DNA of 64,000 nt from Physella acuta (Eukaryota > Mollusca > Gastropoda > Physidae), in assembly GCF_028476545.1 (NCBI RefSeq), contig NW_026731571.1:310001-374000 (forward strand), given 5' to 3'. Shown piece after piece: positions 34,839 through 47,387 of this stretch. The stretch's first letter is position 1. The number at the start of each line of letters is the position of its first letter. The position numbers and the translations under genes were made by a program. Below the pieces are notes generated by a model, which did no database searches, was not told the DNA's origin, and saw nothing but the letters and a program-made list of their open reading frames with translations.

Positions 34839-35097
34839 GCAGGACAATAGGACAACCAACATGACCACCATCAGGACAATCAACAGGACAACATGACAAC
34901 CGTCAGGACAACAACAGGACAACAATGCAACCATCAGGACAATTAACAGGACAACATGACAACCAAAAGGACAACCAAAAGGACAACCAACAGGACAACC
35001 AACAGGACAAACAACAGGACAACCAACAGGACAACCATCAGGACAACCAAAAGGACAACCAAAAGGACAACTAAAAGGACTACATTTAGGACAATAA
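34839..35097. repeat. 12-bp tandem array, about 20 copies
   Basis: The unit is AGGACAACCAAC, with AAAAGGACAACC and CATCAGGACAA variants. Thr/Arg and Val/Leu frames are artefacts. Confidence 0.95.
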
Positions 35098-35367
35098 AAG
35101 CTAAACGGATAACGACAGTTATTGTCTTTCCTTTCTCTACAAACAATAAAAGCTGCACCCCCCCCCCCCCCATATAAGACCTACGTGCTGGGGGCCAATT
35201 CAAATCTAAAAATAGAAACAATATTTCATGTTCGAGGTTTGAATAATTCAATCAAGAATGTTAATGACTTGATGCATAATGTCAATAATCAAATTGAGAG
35301 CAATAACGCGTTCTGGCATCAGATTCTTGGCGGGTATCTTAGCTGCGTCGTTTTGTCGTCTGCGGCC

Positions 35368-35402
<35 letters not shown>

Positions 35403-36904
35403 CAGGCATTAGTCGTTATTTATTGTTGGTGCACTACCAATAACAAAATGTTATCGACCCGACGCCACCAACATTAGCACGGCGAGATCAAATAAGATTT
35501 TTTTAACCTCCACCGCTTGAAGGCATGGGTTGCCGGCCGCACGTGGGCAGGAAAACAGGTCCCTCCCCCGGGGAATGAAAACAACATTAAGATGGGGCGA
35601 GGAGGGGAGGAGAGGATTGAAGAAAGAGGAAACGGCTGGAATTGAAGGAAGAAGTCTGGAAAAACATCGGAAAGTGCCGCGATCGGTAGAAATCCCGGTC
35701 CGTTTCCTCTTGAGAGAGGCCCGGATTGTGCTCAGCACTTAAGGTGCGCAGGAATCTGGTTCCTGTTTCAGTGGAAGTGTTCGGGTTCCGTGAGAGAGAT
35801 TACCTGTCTTGTGTAGGTGGTGTTACCTGCCCCGCGTGACGCCGCGTCACAAAGACGCCGCTCAAAGACCGGGTAGCTGGACCTAATGCACGGATCCCAT
35901 TCACAGTGGGCGGGACTTTAAGCCGGATCACGGGTCGTAGTAGGGGTCAGTACTTGGGTCAGCTCACCTTTGATTCAACTTTGAAAGCATGTAGTAGTGG
36001 CGGCTGCCAATACAAACAGAGGAGGGGGGTGCAATTAAAACACTTCAATACTGGCAGAATATGGCCAAGAAAATATTTGTGGTTTTATTGGAAATTTTTT
36101 TTAATAATGAAAACGATCTGATCAATTTTATAAACAGATTTTTTTTTAAATTCACAAATGCAGTAATTAAGAATACAAGAAACAAACGCCAAACTAGAGA
36201 TCAATTTACACAAAAAAAAACAACGCTATTTCTAGAAATATTATATTCTCCTTTCATGAGCAGGTGTATGTGTGTCTAGGTGACACTGCTGCGGTTCTGC
36301 GAGTAATCTTGATGTGTACGGTGTGTGTGTGTGTATGTGTGTGTCTGTGTGTGTGTGTGTGGTCCATTGATCAAGAGACACTTCTTGGATTTAATTTTTT
36401 TTTTAAACACGAAAATTAAATACGAATTTAAAGTTGATAGGGCCTACACATTTAGAATAATGGGATTTTTTTAGCTGTCTAGATTTTACTACTTTACTCT
36501 GCTGGCTTAATATTAGATTATCTATTACTTAAAGATACTTGGAGTAAGAATTAGAACCACAAGAAATAGGTTATCGATTACTTAAAGATTTTTGGATTAG
36601 ATGTTAGAAGTAGGATTTAGAATGTTTTCTAATACATATTTTTGTACTGATTTGACCATTGTTTGCAAAAAAGGTTATAGGATTGGTTTTTTTAAAGAAC
36701 TGTAGATAAGATTAAGCTAAATACACAACAAAACTAAATGTATTCTATTAATGGCTGAGTGAAGCAGGATAGCAGTCTGATCGTAAGACACAACAACACA
36801 AGAATTCCAATAAAATCGAACGTAATAAAAGTATACCTCATAGTTCCTTTTTTTTATAATTAACATCGTTTATCTTTATTTGGTTCTCTTTTTTTATAAA
36901 GAAA
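35098..36904. other. Longest tract without a major array; no gene recognised
   Basis: C run at 35158-35170 and a long G run at about 35370-35399. The interval 35175-35345 is repeat-free and AT-rich with homeodomain-like sites. 35450-35760 is GC-richer. 36317-36361 is a (GT)n tract. 36365-36900 is AT-rich. Small open frames occur, for example at 35451-35742 on both strands, without recognisable protein features. Confidence 0.5.
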
Positions 36905-37125
36905 AATGTGTTGACCAAAATGCAATTAGAGACTTAATGGCAAATTTAAAGAATGATTTAAGAACAGACTTCATAACATACTTAAGGGCAGACTTACGGA
37001 CAGACTTAAAGACAGACTTAATGACAAATTTAAGAACAGGCTTAAGGACAGACTTACAGATAGACTTAAGGGCAGACTTACGGGGATACATAACGACAGA
37101 CTTAATGACAAATTTAAGTATTTTT
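36905..37125. repeat. Degenerate 12-bp array, GACAGACTTAAG
   Basis: About 15 imperfect copies, with ATGACAAATTTA and GGGCAGACTTAC forms. The open frame that runs through it continues into the next array and is not a gene. Confidence 0.88.
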
Positions 37126-37202
37126 GCAGACAAGACTTCAATACTCGAGTGTCGTCTTGTGAAGAAAGTCTGGACCAAGTGTGTCTGTCTCCATCACGTC
37201 TG

Positions 37203-38748
37203 TGTTGCCATACAACACATCTTGCACATCACATACATCATATACATCACATACACCCATACACCTACACACCTTACACATCACATACATCACATACATC
37301 ATATACATCACATACATCACATACATCACATACATCCATACACCCACACTTCTTACACACATCAAAAACACCCATACACCTACACATCTTACACATCACA
37401 TACATCACATACACACACACATCTTACACATCACATACATCCATACACACACATCTTACACATCCATACATCCATACACCCACACATCTTACACATCACA
37501 TACATCCATACACCCACACACATCTTACACATCACATACATCCATACACCCACACACATCTTACACATCACATACATCCATACACCCACACATCTTACAC
37601 ATCACATACATCCATACACACACACACATCTTACACATCACATACATCCATACACCCACACATCTTACACATCACATACATCCATACACACACACATCTT
37701 ACACATCACATACATCCATACACACACACATCTTACACATCACATACATCCATACACCCACACATCTTACACATCACATACATCCATACATCCACAAATC
37801 TTACACATCACATACATCCATACACCCACACATCTTACACATCACATACATCCATACACACACACACATCTTACACATCACATACATCCATACACCCACA
37901 CACATCTTACACATCACATACATCCATACACCCACACATCTTACACATCACATACATCCATACATCCACACACATCTTACACATCACATACATCCATACA
38001 CACACACACATCTTACACATCACATACATCCATACATCCACACATCTTACACATCACATACATCCATACACCCACACATCTTACACATCACATACATCCA
38101 TACACACACACACATCTTACACATCACATACATCCATACACCCACACACATCTTACACATCACATACATCCATACACCCACACACATCTTACACATCACA
38201 TACATCCATACACCCACACATCTTACACATCACATACATCCATACATCCACACACATCTTACACATCACATACATCCATACACACACACACATCTTACAC
38301 ATCACATACATCCATACACACACATCTTACACATCACATACATCCATACACCCACACACATCTTACACATCACATACATCCATACACACCCACACATCTT
38401 ACACATCACATACATCCATACACACACATCTTACACATCACATACATCCATACACCCACACACATCTTACACATCACATACATCCATACACACCCACACA
38501 TCTTACACATCACATACATCCATACACCCACACATCTTACACATCACATACATCCATACACCCACACATCTTACACATCACATACATCCATACATCCACA
38601 CATCTTACACATCACATACATCCATACACCCACACATCTTACACATCACATACATCCATACATCCACACATCTTACACATCACATACATCCATACACCCA
38701 CACATCTTACACATCACATACATCCATACACCCACACGTCAAAACATC
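37203..38748. repeat. 34-bp tandem array, about 44 copies
   Basis: The unit contains CATACATCCATACACCCACA, CATCTTACACATCA, with lengths of 32-38 according to the number of CA dinucleotides. It lacks stops in all three plus frames because it contains no TAA, TAG or TGA in that direction. The resulting 500-660-codon His/Thr/Tyr-rich frames are therefore compositional. Confidence 0.98.
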
Positions 38749-38985
38749 CATACATCTGATCATATGATAAGCTACAAGCCTATTCATCCACACATCCAAA
38801 ATGTACAACAAATTCATTATCCTATTAAGTCTTATTATCCACGCCTTCCTCATTTACAAATATTAATTTAAAATCCACAGCTAATCAACCAATCGGATTA
38901 ATTATAAATCCACTAATCCACTTATCCATATCATCCACTAATCCCTATCCACGTCTTGATGATGTCAATTGGTCCAAGTTTTCAC
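38749..38985. other. AT-rich spacer
   Basis: Has a loose CCACTAATCCA repetition at 38885-38950. No gene. Confidence 0.5.
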
Positions 38986-39195
38986 AATCAGCCAATTATT
39001 CACACAATCATTCACACAATCAACCACGCAATCAACCACGCAATCAATCACACAATCAATCACACAATCAATCACACAATCAACCACACAAACAACCACA
39101 CGATCATCCACACAAACAACCAAACAATCAAACATACAATTATCCACACAAACAACCACACAATCATCCACACAATTAACCACACATTCAACAAC
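38986..39195. repeat. 12-bp tandem array, CACACAATCAAC
   Basis: About 17 units with AACAACCA and ATCATCCA forms. The frames open on both strands are artefacts. Confidence 0.95.
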
Positions 39196-40695
39196 ATAAC
39201 AAAAACATTTCCTACAACACCGTCTCCCTTCCCTCACATAAAAAAACCCAGTTTTATTACCCCCCCCCCCCTCTCTCCGTCCCGCCCCACGGTCTCAGAT
39301 TCATAGCGCCCCCTACCTAGCGGTGTGAACGACGCGTCATAAAAGTCTTAACGGCGTCCATTGGTTTATCAAGCACTCCATATCCAACATCAAACAGCCC
39401 TTTGTCTTCTGCCGGCAGATCGGCCAACACCTTGCCGGCAGATCGATGACGGAGCAAGACCGGCTCTAAGAACACGGCAGCCAGGATTGAAAGAGATACG
39501 GTTAAGCCTTACTGAGTTATCTCAAGTTTAGAAGAGAGTTATTCCCCGTGGTACAAACGTCATCATACCTTGTCAGTCTTAGTTGGTTTTTTCTGTATCA
39601 GGTGAGGTCGGCAACATCTAGGATAATCTAATCTTCTGGCACAAGAATTCACCAGGAATTACCTTGGGATATCTGTTTCATTTTTTTAATATAAATTAAA
39701 AACTAAAAGAAACAATAAAACGTTTTGTATTACAGAATTTTTCTAATGCGTATTTTTTAATTTAATTTCTTCCAATATTTTCTCATCGAGTAGTTTTAAA
39801 GAGTATTTTCACAAGTGTATAAGCTGTTTATTTATCTCAATCTATATACCCCCCCCCCACCATCTCGCTCTATAGCTTTAATACCCCCCCCCCCATCGCT
39901 GTATAGCTTTAATACCCCCATCCCCACCCTCTTGCAATAAAACTTGGATAAAACTTCCCTCCCCAAAATTACTTCCCTTTCCACACCCCCTACCGTGCAT
40001 TTAATAAATGTCCCATATTCCCCCCCCCCCCCACCCCTCCACCCAGCAGACGACAGCTCATCCGTCCCTGTTACCTTTCTCCACTCACCCACGCGCTCCC
40101 CCCCCCCCCCCCCCTGACACGGGACGGACGAAACTTGAGACGACTTTCTTATTGTTCGTTTTTGACAGCGATAATAGCGCCACGTCTAACACGGTGCTAC
40201 TGGGGCTGGGGGGAGGGGAGGGGAGGGTGGGGGGGGGGGGAGAGATTTAATGGCGCCCCTAGTAGATCGATAGCACTTATGTAGAAATGCTAGTCTGGAC
40301 AACGCAAGAAATGGTAGAGGCATTATGAAATGTAAATTAAATAATTACCTATAATTGATGTCCTGCTTCCCCGACGTGGCTGAGGTAAATTTATCTCTAG
40401 TAAAAGTAATTAATGGGGGAATAATTTCAAACATTAATTTGCTATTAAGTATTTCACTTCATGACAAGCGTTAATGGCTGCCATTAATGAAATGAGAAGT
40501 GTGTGACGCTCCATCAATCAGGTTGTAAGTCAAGTCGGTGAAGTCAAGTCGGTGTTGGAAGTCAAGTCGGTGTTGGAAGTCAAGTTTTGTGTGTCCTTCA
40601 GTCAAGTTTTACTGACAGTTATGATTCGATTCTTGCATAAAGGCAAAAACTGGCACAATATTTTGAAAGTCGTTACTTTTGTAATGTCAAGGTTA
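39196..40695. other. Mixed unique sequence with C/G runs and two CTCF-like sites
   Basis: CTCF-like sequences occur at 39305-39323 and 40251-40270. C runs lie at 39260-39270, 39849-39857, 39885-39893, 40020-40032 and about 40099-40114, and a G-rich stretch at 40203-40241. A GCCGGCAGATCG motif is duplicated near 39412 and 39433. The interval 40350-40510 is repeat-free and could be a conserved non-coding element. A short GAAGTCAAGTCGGTGTTG duplicate lies at 40540-40580. Confidence 0.5.
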
Positions 40696-40697
40696 CG

Positions 40698-41385
40698 GAA
40701 CGTTGATGTAAGATTGATGTAAGATTGGTGTAAGATTGGTGTAAGATTGGTGTAAGATTGGTGTAAGATTGATGTAAGATTGGTGAAGATTGGTGTAAGA
40801 TTGGTGTAAGATTGTTGTAAGATTGGTGTACGATTGGTGTAAGATTGGTGTAAGATTGGTGTAAGATTGGTGTAAGATTGTTGTAAGATTGTTGTAAGAT
40901 TGGTGTAAGATTGGTGTAAGATTGGTGTAAGATTGGTGTAAGATTGGTGTAAGATTGATGTAAGATTGGTGTAAGATTGGTGTAATACTGGTGTAAGATT
41001 GTTGTAAGATTGTTGTAAGATTGGTCTAAGATCGGCGTACGATTGTTGTAAGATTGGTGTAAGATTGGTGTAATACTGGTGTAAGATTGGTGTAAGATTG
41101 GTGTACGATTGGTGTAATATTGTAGTAAGATTGGTGTACGATTGTTGTAAGATTGGTGTACGATTGTTGTAAGATTGGTGTACGATTGTTGTAAGGTTGT
41201 TGTAAGATTGGTGTACGATTGATGTAAGATTGATGTAAGATTGGTGTAAGATTGATGTAAGATTGATGTAAGATTGATGTAAGATTGATGTAAGATTGAA
41301 GTAAGATTGATGTAAGATTGATGTAAGATTGATGTAAGATTGATGTAAGATTGGCGTAAGATTGGTGTAAGATTGGTGTACGGTT
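40698..41385. repeat. 11-bp tandem array, about 62 copies
   Basis: The unit is TGTAAGATTGG, with GATG, GTTG and TACGATTG variants. Minus-strand frames (up to 265 codons, Tyr/Asn/Leu/Thr-rich, 11-residue period) are artefacts. Confidence 0.97.
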
Positions 41386-41511
41386 TGTTTCCATATCAAG
41401 GTAGATAATCCAGCAGTGTTGTGTCTGGAAATGCTATTTAAAACACAACATTCACAAGTTTGTCATGCGATGCAATAACATCTGTTAGAAAGATCCAACT
41501 TTACGCGTCTG

Positions 41512-41731
<220 letters not shown>

Positions 41732-42095
41732 TATATCGATCGTAGCAGCTGAGTCTGAATACACAGTTTAAGTTAATTGTTCAGACATAACGTGTCATAC
41801 CTACATACCATCCTCCAACCACTCCCCCTCAACCCTCCCCCTTAACCCTCCTCCTTAACCCTCCCTCTTACACCCCTCCCCCCTTCAACATAGCTGGTGT
41901 AGTGGAATAGTCAACCGACTAAAATGGTTAGAATAAGAGAATAAATGATCTAGTGGCTTCTACATACAAGTCTTGTCTTAATGGGCTGTTGATTATTTAT
42001 AGGGCAGTAGATGATGGTGTCAAGCTTGACTAGGCTTATGGTTGATGAATGCATGATTAGTTCGTACATTGGTTGTAGCATATGGGTCTGACTTC
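41732..42095. other. Unique sequence with short C-rich repetition
   Basis: CCCTCCTCCTTAA-like motifs repeat over 41815-41885. Nothing else recognised. Confidence 0.5.
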
Positions 42096-42495
42096 ACACA
42101 GACAATGGTTTTAGCACCTAGAACTATTAACACAGATAACGGTTTTAGCACCTGGGTCAGAATTAACCCAGACAATGGTTTAAGCACTAGGATCTATTAA
42201 CACAGACAATGGTTTTAGCACTAGGAACTATTAACACAATTGTTTTAGCACTAGAAACTATTAACACAGACAATGGTTTTAGCACCTGGAATTATTAACA
42301 CAAACAATGGTTTTAGCACTAGGAACTATTAACACAGACAATGGTTTTAGCACTAGGAACTATTAACACAGACAATGGTTTTAGCACAAGGAACTATTAA
42401 ATCAGACAATGGTTTTAGCACAAGGAACTATTAAATCAGACAATGGTTTTAGCACCAGGAAGTATTAAAACAGACAATGGTTTTAGCACCCGGCT
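42096..42495. repeat. 34-bp tandem array, about 12 copies
   Basis: The unit contains ACAATGGTTTTAGCACTAGG, AACTATTAACACAG, with several shortened copies. Confidence 0.95.
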
Positions 42496-43495
42496 CCTAG
42501 AGACAGAACGGGCCTACAGACAGACTGATACAAATAATACAGCAGCTAACAATGATGTCACTAAATATTTTGAGCCCTTCAATATCTTTACAAGGTCACT
42601 CATATCACGACCGCCACCCCTTTCCACACACACACACACACATACCATCTCGTATCATACAACATGCCCCGCCCCCCCCCCCCCCCCCACCCTGACGCAG
42701 TAGGACAAACACCCTTGTGACTCATGCGTAACAAACACCCCCATCGACACTCCTTCCCCCACCCCTCAGGTATCAAATACCTAGCCCGCCCCTGCCAAGA
42801 AGCAGCTCCCACCCCGGGGAAGCGCTCAATTCTTCATTACCATAGCAACACTTTACCCCGGAGATGAATCTCGCTTAGACCGACTGGCATAAAAACCTGG
42901 CTCGCTGTGGAAGAAGTTCCGAGACTGGACGCGAGGGCGGATATCCGGTTATAAAGACTGGAGTGTAGGAGAACTGTTCCTCGCGGAGAAGTTCCAATAT
43001 TTGCAGGGGTGAATAGCCTGGGCTCTAGCCACGCTGGAATCTGTTGTCTGCTGCTAGAGATGCCAGTTTGTCCGTCTAAAACGTGTCTTTGGCTCGACAA
43101 GACGAGGACAAATGGAAGCGTCGGCCGCCCGTCTGTTGACTTCTGGGAGTCTGGCGATAGGATGGGGGCGTGTGACGTCACGGAGAGCACGAGCAACGCT
43201 TCCTGTAGTCTCGAGATAAAAAAAATTCGATGGGGGTGATGACGTCATGTAAACTGTGCATCGCTTAACGCACTAGTCATGCAGTTTCTGTGTGACGTCG
43301 TATTGTAAGTCACGTGACAACATGTTTAACGGAAGTAAACGTCTCTGGCACCTGTTACAGGTGAGCCAGGTATGACAATGACATGACCGGTCTATAACCT
43401 GAGACTACCCAGACTGTTCTCGGCACACTACAAACCATCACAAATTGGGCAACATTTTTTTTCTACGGTGGAAGTTTGGAGGATATATCAATCAT
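42496..43495. other. Unique GC-richer island
   Basis: C run at 42671-42688. ATTACCATAGCAAC at 42836-42849 is a one-off X-box. The stretch 42850-43250 is repeat-free with CpG and CACGTG near 43308. Open frames on both strands look random. It might be regulatory, but the sequence alone cannot show it. Confidence 0.45.
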
Positions 43496-43685
43496 AATAG
43501 CCAGAATCCCTGAGTCCACCCAGCTCTGATGGGTACCTAACTCACGTTAAGGTAAGTAAAGGCGGCTGGGCATAGTGCTGACCACACTATCTCTTCATAT
43601 GCCGAGGTCACAGAAACAAGTGAACTGGCCCAGTAAACCGTCATGTTTGAAAGGGAACTTTACTTACTTACTAATAACCAGAATC
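43496..43685 (+). mobile_element. Gastropod-type SINE, 5'-truncated, with target-site duplication
   Basis: The body (43509-43672) contains CTCTGATGGGTACCTAACTC, GTAAAGGCGGCTGGGC, GTGCTGACCACACTATCTC and the 3' end GAAAGGGAACTTTACTTACT. I recall this body from gastropod SINEs with a tRNA head. The head is missing here. It is flanked by AATAGCCAGAATC (43496-43508) and AATAACCAGAATC (43673-43685), a 13-bp duplication with one difference. This fits LINE-type insertion of a truncated copy and a fairly young age. Confidence 0.85.
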
Positions 43686-44594
43686 AGATGATGCGCATTA
43701 GTCGTTTAACATTAGTTAAACTTTATTGGAATATGTGTGAAGTTTATAAATAGAACGTCCTAAATGACGTCACCGTGACGTGCACACCGTGTGGTCAAAC
43801 TCTCAGGTCTCCATGTCACGTGGTCATCGTCACGTGACTTTAGTCATCGTCTGCCAGCTTAGCGCGCGCGGCTAAATGATATCTTTTCTAATTAACCCCG
43901 GCACGTGCTGGCCGCTCTTCCCTCACCTGCCCCGTCCCCTTGCTGCATCATCCGCTCCACTTGACGTCACAGCCGCCAACGATAGGCCCGTCCCAGATGT
44001 CGCCTCGCACTTTACCCTCGCAGTTATCGCCCCTCGCATTAGCGGACACGGCCAGCCATTTTCCAGGTCAACTTGCCGGCTTCAAGTCGAGGCTTCAAAA
44101 CACAAACACCAATACCCAGGGGACGGAGTGTGGGGGTGGGGGCAGTATCAGGGTCTCTTTATTTAGACACCGCTGCCACCCCTGAGAGAGGGCCGGGGAA
44201 ATTCTTATCTTTTCGTGTCCGAAAAATCAATTCTCGCGCCGAGTCAGATGTGAGGAAGATCTGATGGAGGATTCTCAGGGCAGTCTTGTCTCGTAACCCA
44301 CATCTGTGGCCGTGGTGAGATTTCCGGGCCGGAGCTAAGAGCTGATAAGCTCCAGTGGATCAAAGCTCAGTTGTGTGGGGGGGGGGGGGGGGAGAAGGGG
44401 AGGGGGTGATTAAACTGTTGGTTTTGATTTAAATGTCAAATGTGGGTTCTAAATGACATAGGCAGTCAAATGTCATCGCCGTTATCTGAATGTCATTTGA
44501 ATGGTGTCTAAAGTATTGGTGGTATTATAAACACTTGGTAGTATTCTAAATCTTTTGGTGGCATTCCAAATGTCATGGTGGTGTTTTAAAATTG
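43686..44594. other. Unique GC-richer sequence
   Basis: CACGTG sites lie near 43815, 43828 and 43900, and a G run at 44377-44392. A loose AAATGTCAT repetition occurs over 44430-44590. Plus-strand open frames over 43876-44264 have no recognised domain. Confidence 0.5.
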
Positions 44595-44742
44595 GTTAGC
44601 GTAGTTTGGTTAAATCTAATTGTAATTGGTTAGGTTTAGTTGTAATCGGTTGGGTTAGGTTTAGTTGTAATCGGTTTGGTTAGGTTTAGTTGTAATCGGT
44701 TTGGTTAGGTTTAGTTGTAATCGGTTTGGTTAGGTTTAGTTC
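44595..44742. repeat. 25-bp tandem repeat, about 5 copies
   Basis: The unit is TTAGGTTTAGTTGTAATCGG plus TTTGG. The TTAGG is coincidental. This is not telomeric. Confidence 0.93.
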
Positions 44743-45137
44743 TCAAAGATTTCGTTAAACTTTAAACATCACGGCGTTCAACAACGTCGGAGCCGTGACA
44801 ATATAACGGCAGCTTGGAGCTGTGACAATGGTAGCAGCTGAAAGCATATCTGAAAACTTCTCACACGATTCTCTGAAGATAACGACTCAATCATTTATGA
44901 CACCAAAATATTGGGTTGGTGTGGTTTAATTAATTACGTTTTCATCAAAGGCTATATTTTAATTATGCGCCTCTTTGATGTGCGGGTGGGGAGTTGGGTA
45001 GGGTGGGGGGTGGCGACATCAAGATGTGTTGGGTGTGACATCATTCACATCAGTCCCCACAATCTCGTGGTTTCACGTCCGTTAAGTGGGAGCGAAATGT
45101 ACACACCGTGCGCTCATATGGTCAACCTCACTTCTTC
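44743..45137. other. Unique sequence
   Basis: No gene, RNA or element is recognised. Confidence 0.5.
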
Positions 45138-45262
45138 CGTCACACATACACACACATACACACACATACACACATACATACACACATATCCACACATACA
45201 CACACATACACACACAGACACATACGCACATATAGACAGACACAAACACATACATACACATA
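45138..45262. repeat. CA-rich (ACACATAC)n tract
   Basis: CACATACACA motifs with drift. A short CCAAATAACTCACCAAT duplicate follows at 45274-45315. Confidence 0.92.
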
Positions 45263-45605
45263 TCTACAATCGCCCAAATAACTCACCAATAGCCGTCCAA
45301 ATAACTCACCAATTGCCGTCTATCTACAATTGTCCGTAATCCACCAATGGCCGTCTAGAACTATCTAGACGATGGCAGTCCATAAGTGACCCACAAACTC
45401 CACAAACATTATCTTACGACGCCAGCCGTCCAGTGACCCCCCCCCCCCCCCCCACTACGACTTGGTGTTCCTCCCATCAATAATTTAAGCCACCCCGAAA
45501 AATTGAAAGAAATCTGAAAATGTCTTGCCCCGACCCAAACACGCTGGTTTAAAAATTCATAATTTTGGTCGAGCTTTTAGAGTGGGGGCATCTGTGCTAT
45601 CATCT
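45263..45605. other. Unique sequence with a long C run
   Basis: The C run lies at 45430-45453. The rest is unrecognised. Confidence 0.5.
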
Positions 45606-46480
45606 CATGGGTGAGTGGTGTATCACCACGCTAAGTTGTTTGTGGTGTCACCACGCTAAGCTGGTGTGTCACCACGCTAAGCTGGTGTGTCACCACGCTA
45701 AGCTGTTGATGGTGTCACCACGCTAAGCTGTTGATGGTGTCACCACGCTAAGCTGTTTGTGGTGTCACCACGCTAAGCTGTTGATGGTGTCACCACGCTA
45801 AGCTGTTGATGGTGTCACCACGCTAAGCTGTTAGTGGTGTGTCACCACGCTAAGCTGTTTGTGGTGTGTCACCAAGATAAGCTGTTTGTGGTGTCACCAA
45901 GATAAGCTGTTTGTGGTGTCACCACGCTAAGCTGTAAGTGGTGTCACCACGCTAAGCTGTTAGTGGTGTCACCAAGATAAGCTGTTGATGGTGTCAACAC
46001 GCTAAGCTGTTAGTGGTGTGTCACCACGCTAAGCTGTTAGTGGTGTCACCACGCTAAGCTGTTAGTGTTGTCACCACGCTAAGCTGTTAGTGGTGTCACC
46101 AAGATAAGCTGTTAGTGGTGTCACCACGCTAAGCTGTTAGTGGTGTCACCAAGATAAGCTGTTAGTGGTGTCACCACGCTAAGCTGTTAGTGGTGTCACC
46201 ACGCTAAGCTGTTAGTGTTGTCACCACGCTAAGCTGTTAGTGGTGTCACCAAGATAAGCTGGTGTGTCACCAAGCTAAGCTGTTAGTGGTGTCACCACGC
46301 TAAGCTGTTAGTGGTGTCACCAAGATAAGCTGTTATTGATGTGTCACCACGTTAAACCACTAGTTGTGTATCACCACGTCTATGAGTTAATTGACATATG
46401 TGTCACCGCGCTAAGCTTTTAGCGTGATGTAAGATCTTACACAGTTAGCTGTGTCACCACGCTAAGCTGTTATGGTCTAT
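45606..46480. repeat. 25-bp tandem array, about 32 copies
   Basis: The unit is GTGTCACCACGCTAAGCTGT plus TAGTG. The AAGATAAGC form alternates with ACGCTAAGC in blocks, and the end (46330-46480) is diverged. Confidence 0.97.
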
Positions 46481-46659
46481 AGGTGACCTTCATTGCTTAA
46501 CGTGTGTACGCTTAACTTTATTTTAAAAAAATCACCTTAGCGTTGACCTCTGTGACCCCATCCACAAAGGTCATTGTACTGACATGCAGACCAAGAAGGT
46601 AGACACATCCTGGATTATTCGTGGACACACGTCACGCGGGCTACATCCTACCGGAGATT

Positions 46660-46978
46660 GTCTATCTCAAGGTCATCAGGTTGTCTTCATCAAGGTCGTT
46701 AGATTGTCAATCTCATAGTCGCTGGGTTGTCTACCTGAAGGTCGCTGGATTGTTTACCTGAAGGTCGTTAGATCGTCAATTCATAGTCGTTAGATTGTAT
46801 ACCTGAAGGTCGTTAGATTGCCTATCTGAAGGTCGTTAGATTGTCTACCTGAATGTCGTTAGATTGTCTACCTGAAGGTCGTTAGATTGTCTACATGAAG
46901 GTCGTTAGATTGTCTACCTGAAGGTCATTAGATTGTCTACCTGAAGGTCATTAGATTGTCTACCTGAAGGTCATTGTC
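46660..46978. repeat. 23-bp tandem array, about 13 copies
   Basis: The unit is TTAGATTGTCTACCTGAAGG plus TCG. Confidence 0.96.
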
Positions 46979-47150
46979 TTCCTGCGGAGACCGTCCGGTC
47001 ATGCGTGAAGGCCGCCAACAGAGATCTATAAATAGCGCTGTCATCTAAGCGTGCCGCGGCACGTGACGCCACGCGCGCCCCACCTCAGCTTTCTCCGTGG
47101 ACTATGGCGTCCGTGGCCTGACGCTGATGGCCCACAGGGAATAAAGGATT
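46979..47150. other. Unique GC-rich sequence with a TATA-like motif
   Basis: CTATAAATAGCGC near 47026-47038 is TATA-like, and a CACGTG lies near 47068 within a GCCGCGGCACGTG context. A promoter is possible but no transcript start can be shown. Confidence 0.3.
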
Positions 47151-47206
47151 CGAACCCTGGCCGTCTACACAATACGCCGAGTTCGCTCCCTCTTTTATAT
47201 ACAGGC
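47151..47206 (-). repeat. tRNA-like relic
   Basis: On the minus strand a perfect B box (GGTTCGAATCC) lies in a 56-base segment whose ends, AGGGAG and TTCCCT, can pair. It is about 17 bases shorter than a tRNA and has no clear anticodon arm, so it is a relic or chance. A TATATAAAAG motif lies just upstream on the same strand. Confidence 0.3.
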
Positions 47207-47256
47207 TAATAAACATCTCGCGATGAGTGTGACGTCACAGCTGCTCTAAGCCCCAG

Positions 47257-47387
47257 ATCACGTGACCTTAACGGCCGATATCCTGATGGTCGCGTTCAAC
47301 TTCCTTATGGCCACCACTTGCCACATCGACAACATCCAGACGGATACTGACTGCAACACCGTGATGAATGCGGTCAAAAATCTCATT
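47257..47387 (+). CDS. Candidate internal exon, 43 codons, protein unknown
   Basis: A CCCCAG acceptor (47251-47256) and a GTAAGC donor (47388-47393) bracket 131 bases that read HVTLTADILMVAFNFLMATT then CHIDNIQTDTDCNTVMNAVK and NLI. Codons are mostly C- or G-ending, unlike nearby random frames. The frame closes at a stop 8 bases upstream and at TAG just after the donor, as expected for an internal exon (phase 2 in, phase 0 out). I cannot name the family. No neighbouring exon was found, so chance remains possible. Confidence 0.3.

Noticed and set aside
36880-38871. 663-codon open frame on the plus strand, with two further long overlapping frames
   Set aside because: It runs through the 34-bp array, which lacks stop triplets in all plus frames. 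The peptide is only HTSYTSHTSIHP-type repeats with no domain, and all three frames are open at once.
40602-41399. 265-codon minus-strand frame
   Set aside because: This is an 11-bp array read with an 11-residue period (SYTNLTPILHQ-type). No other feature is present.
42837-43248. Frames on both strands in the GC-rich island
   Set aside because: Peptides have low-order composition and no recognisable family. A regulatory island seems at least as likely.
47026-47038. TATA-box promoter
   Set aside because: CTATAAATAGCGC is a fair TATA match, but no initiator, first exon or transcript evidence follows, so it is mentioned only within the region entry.
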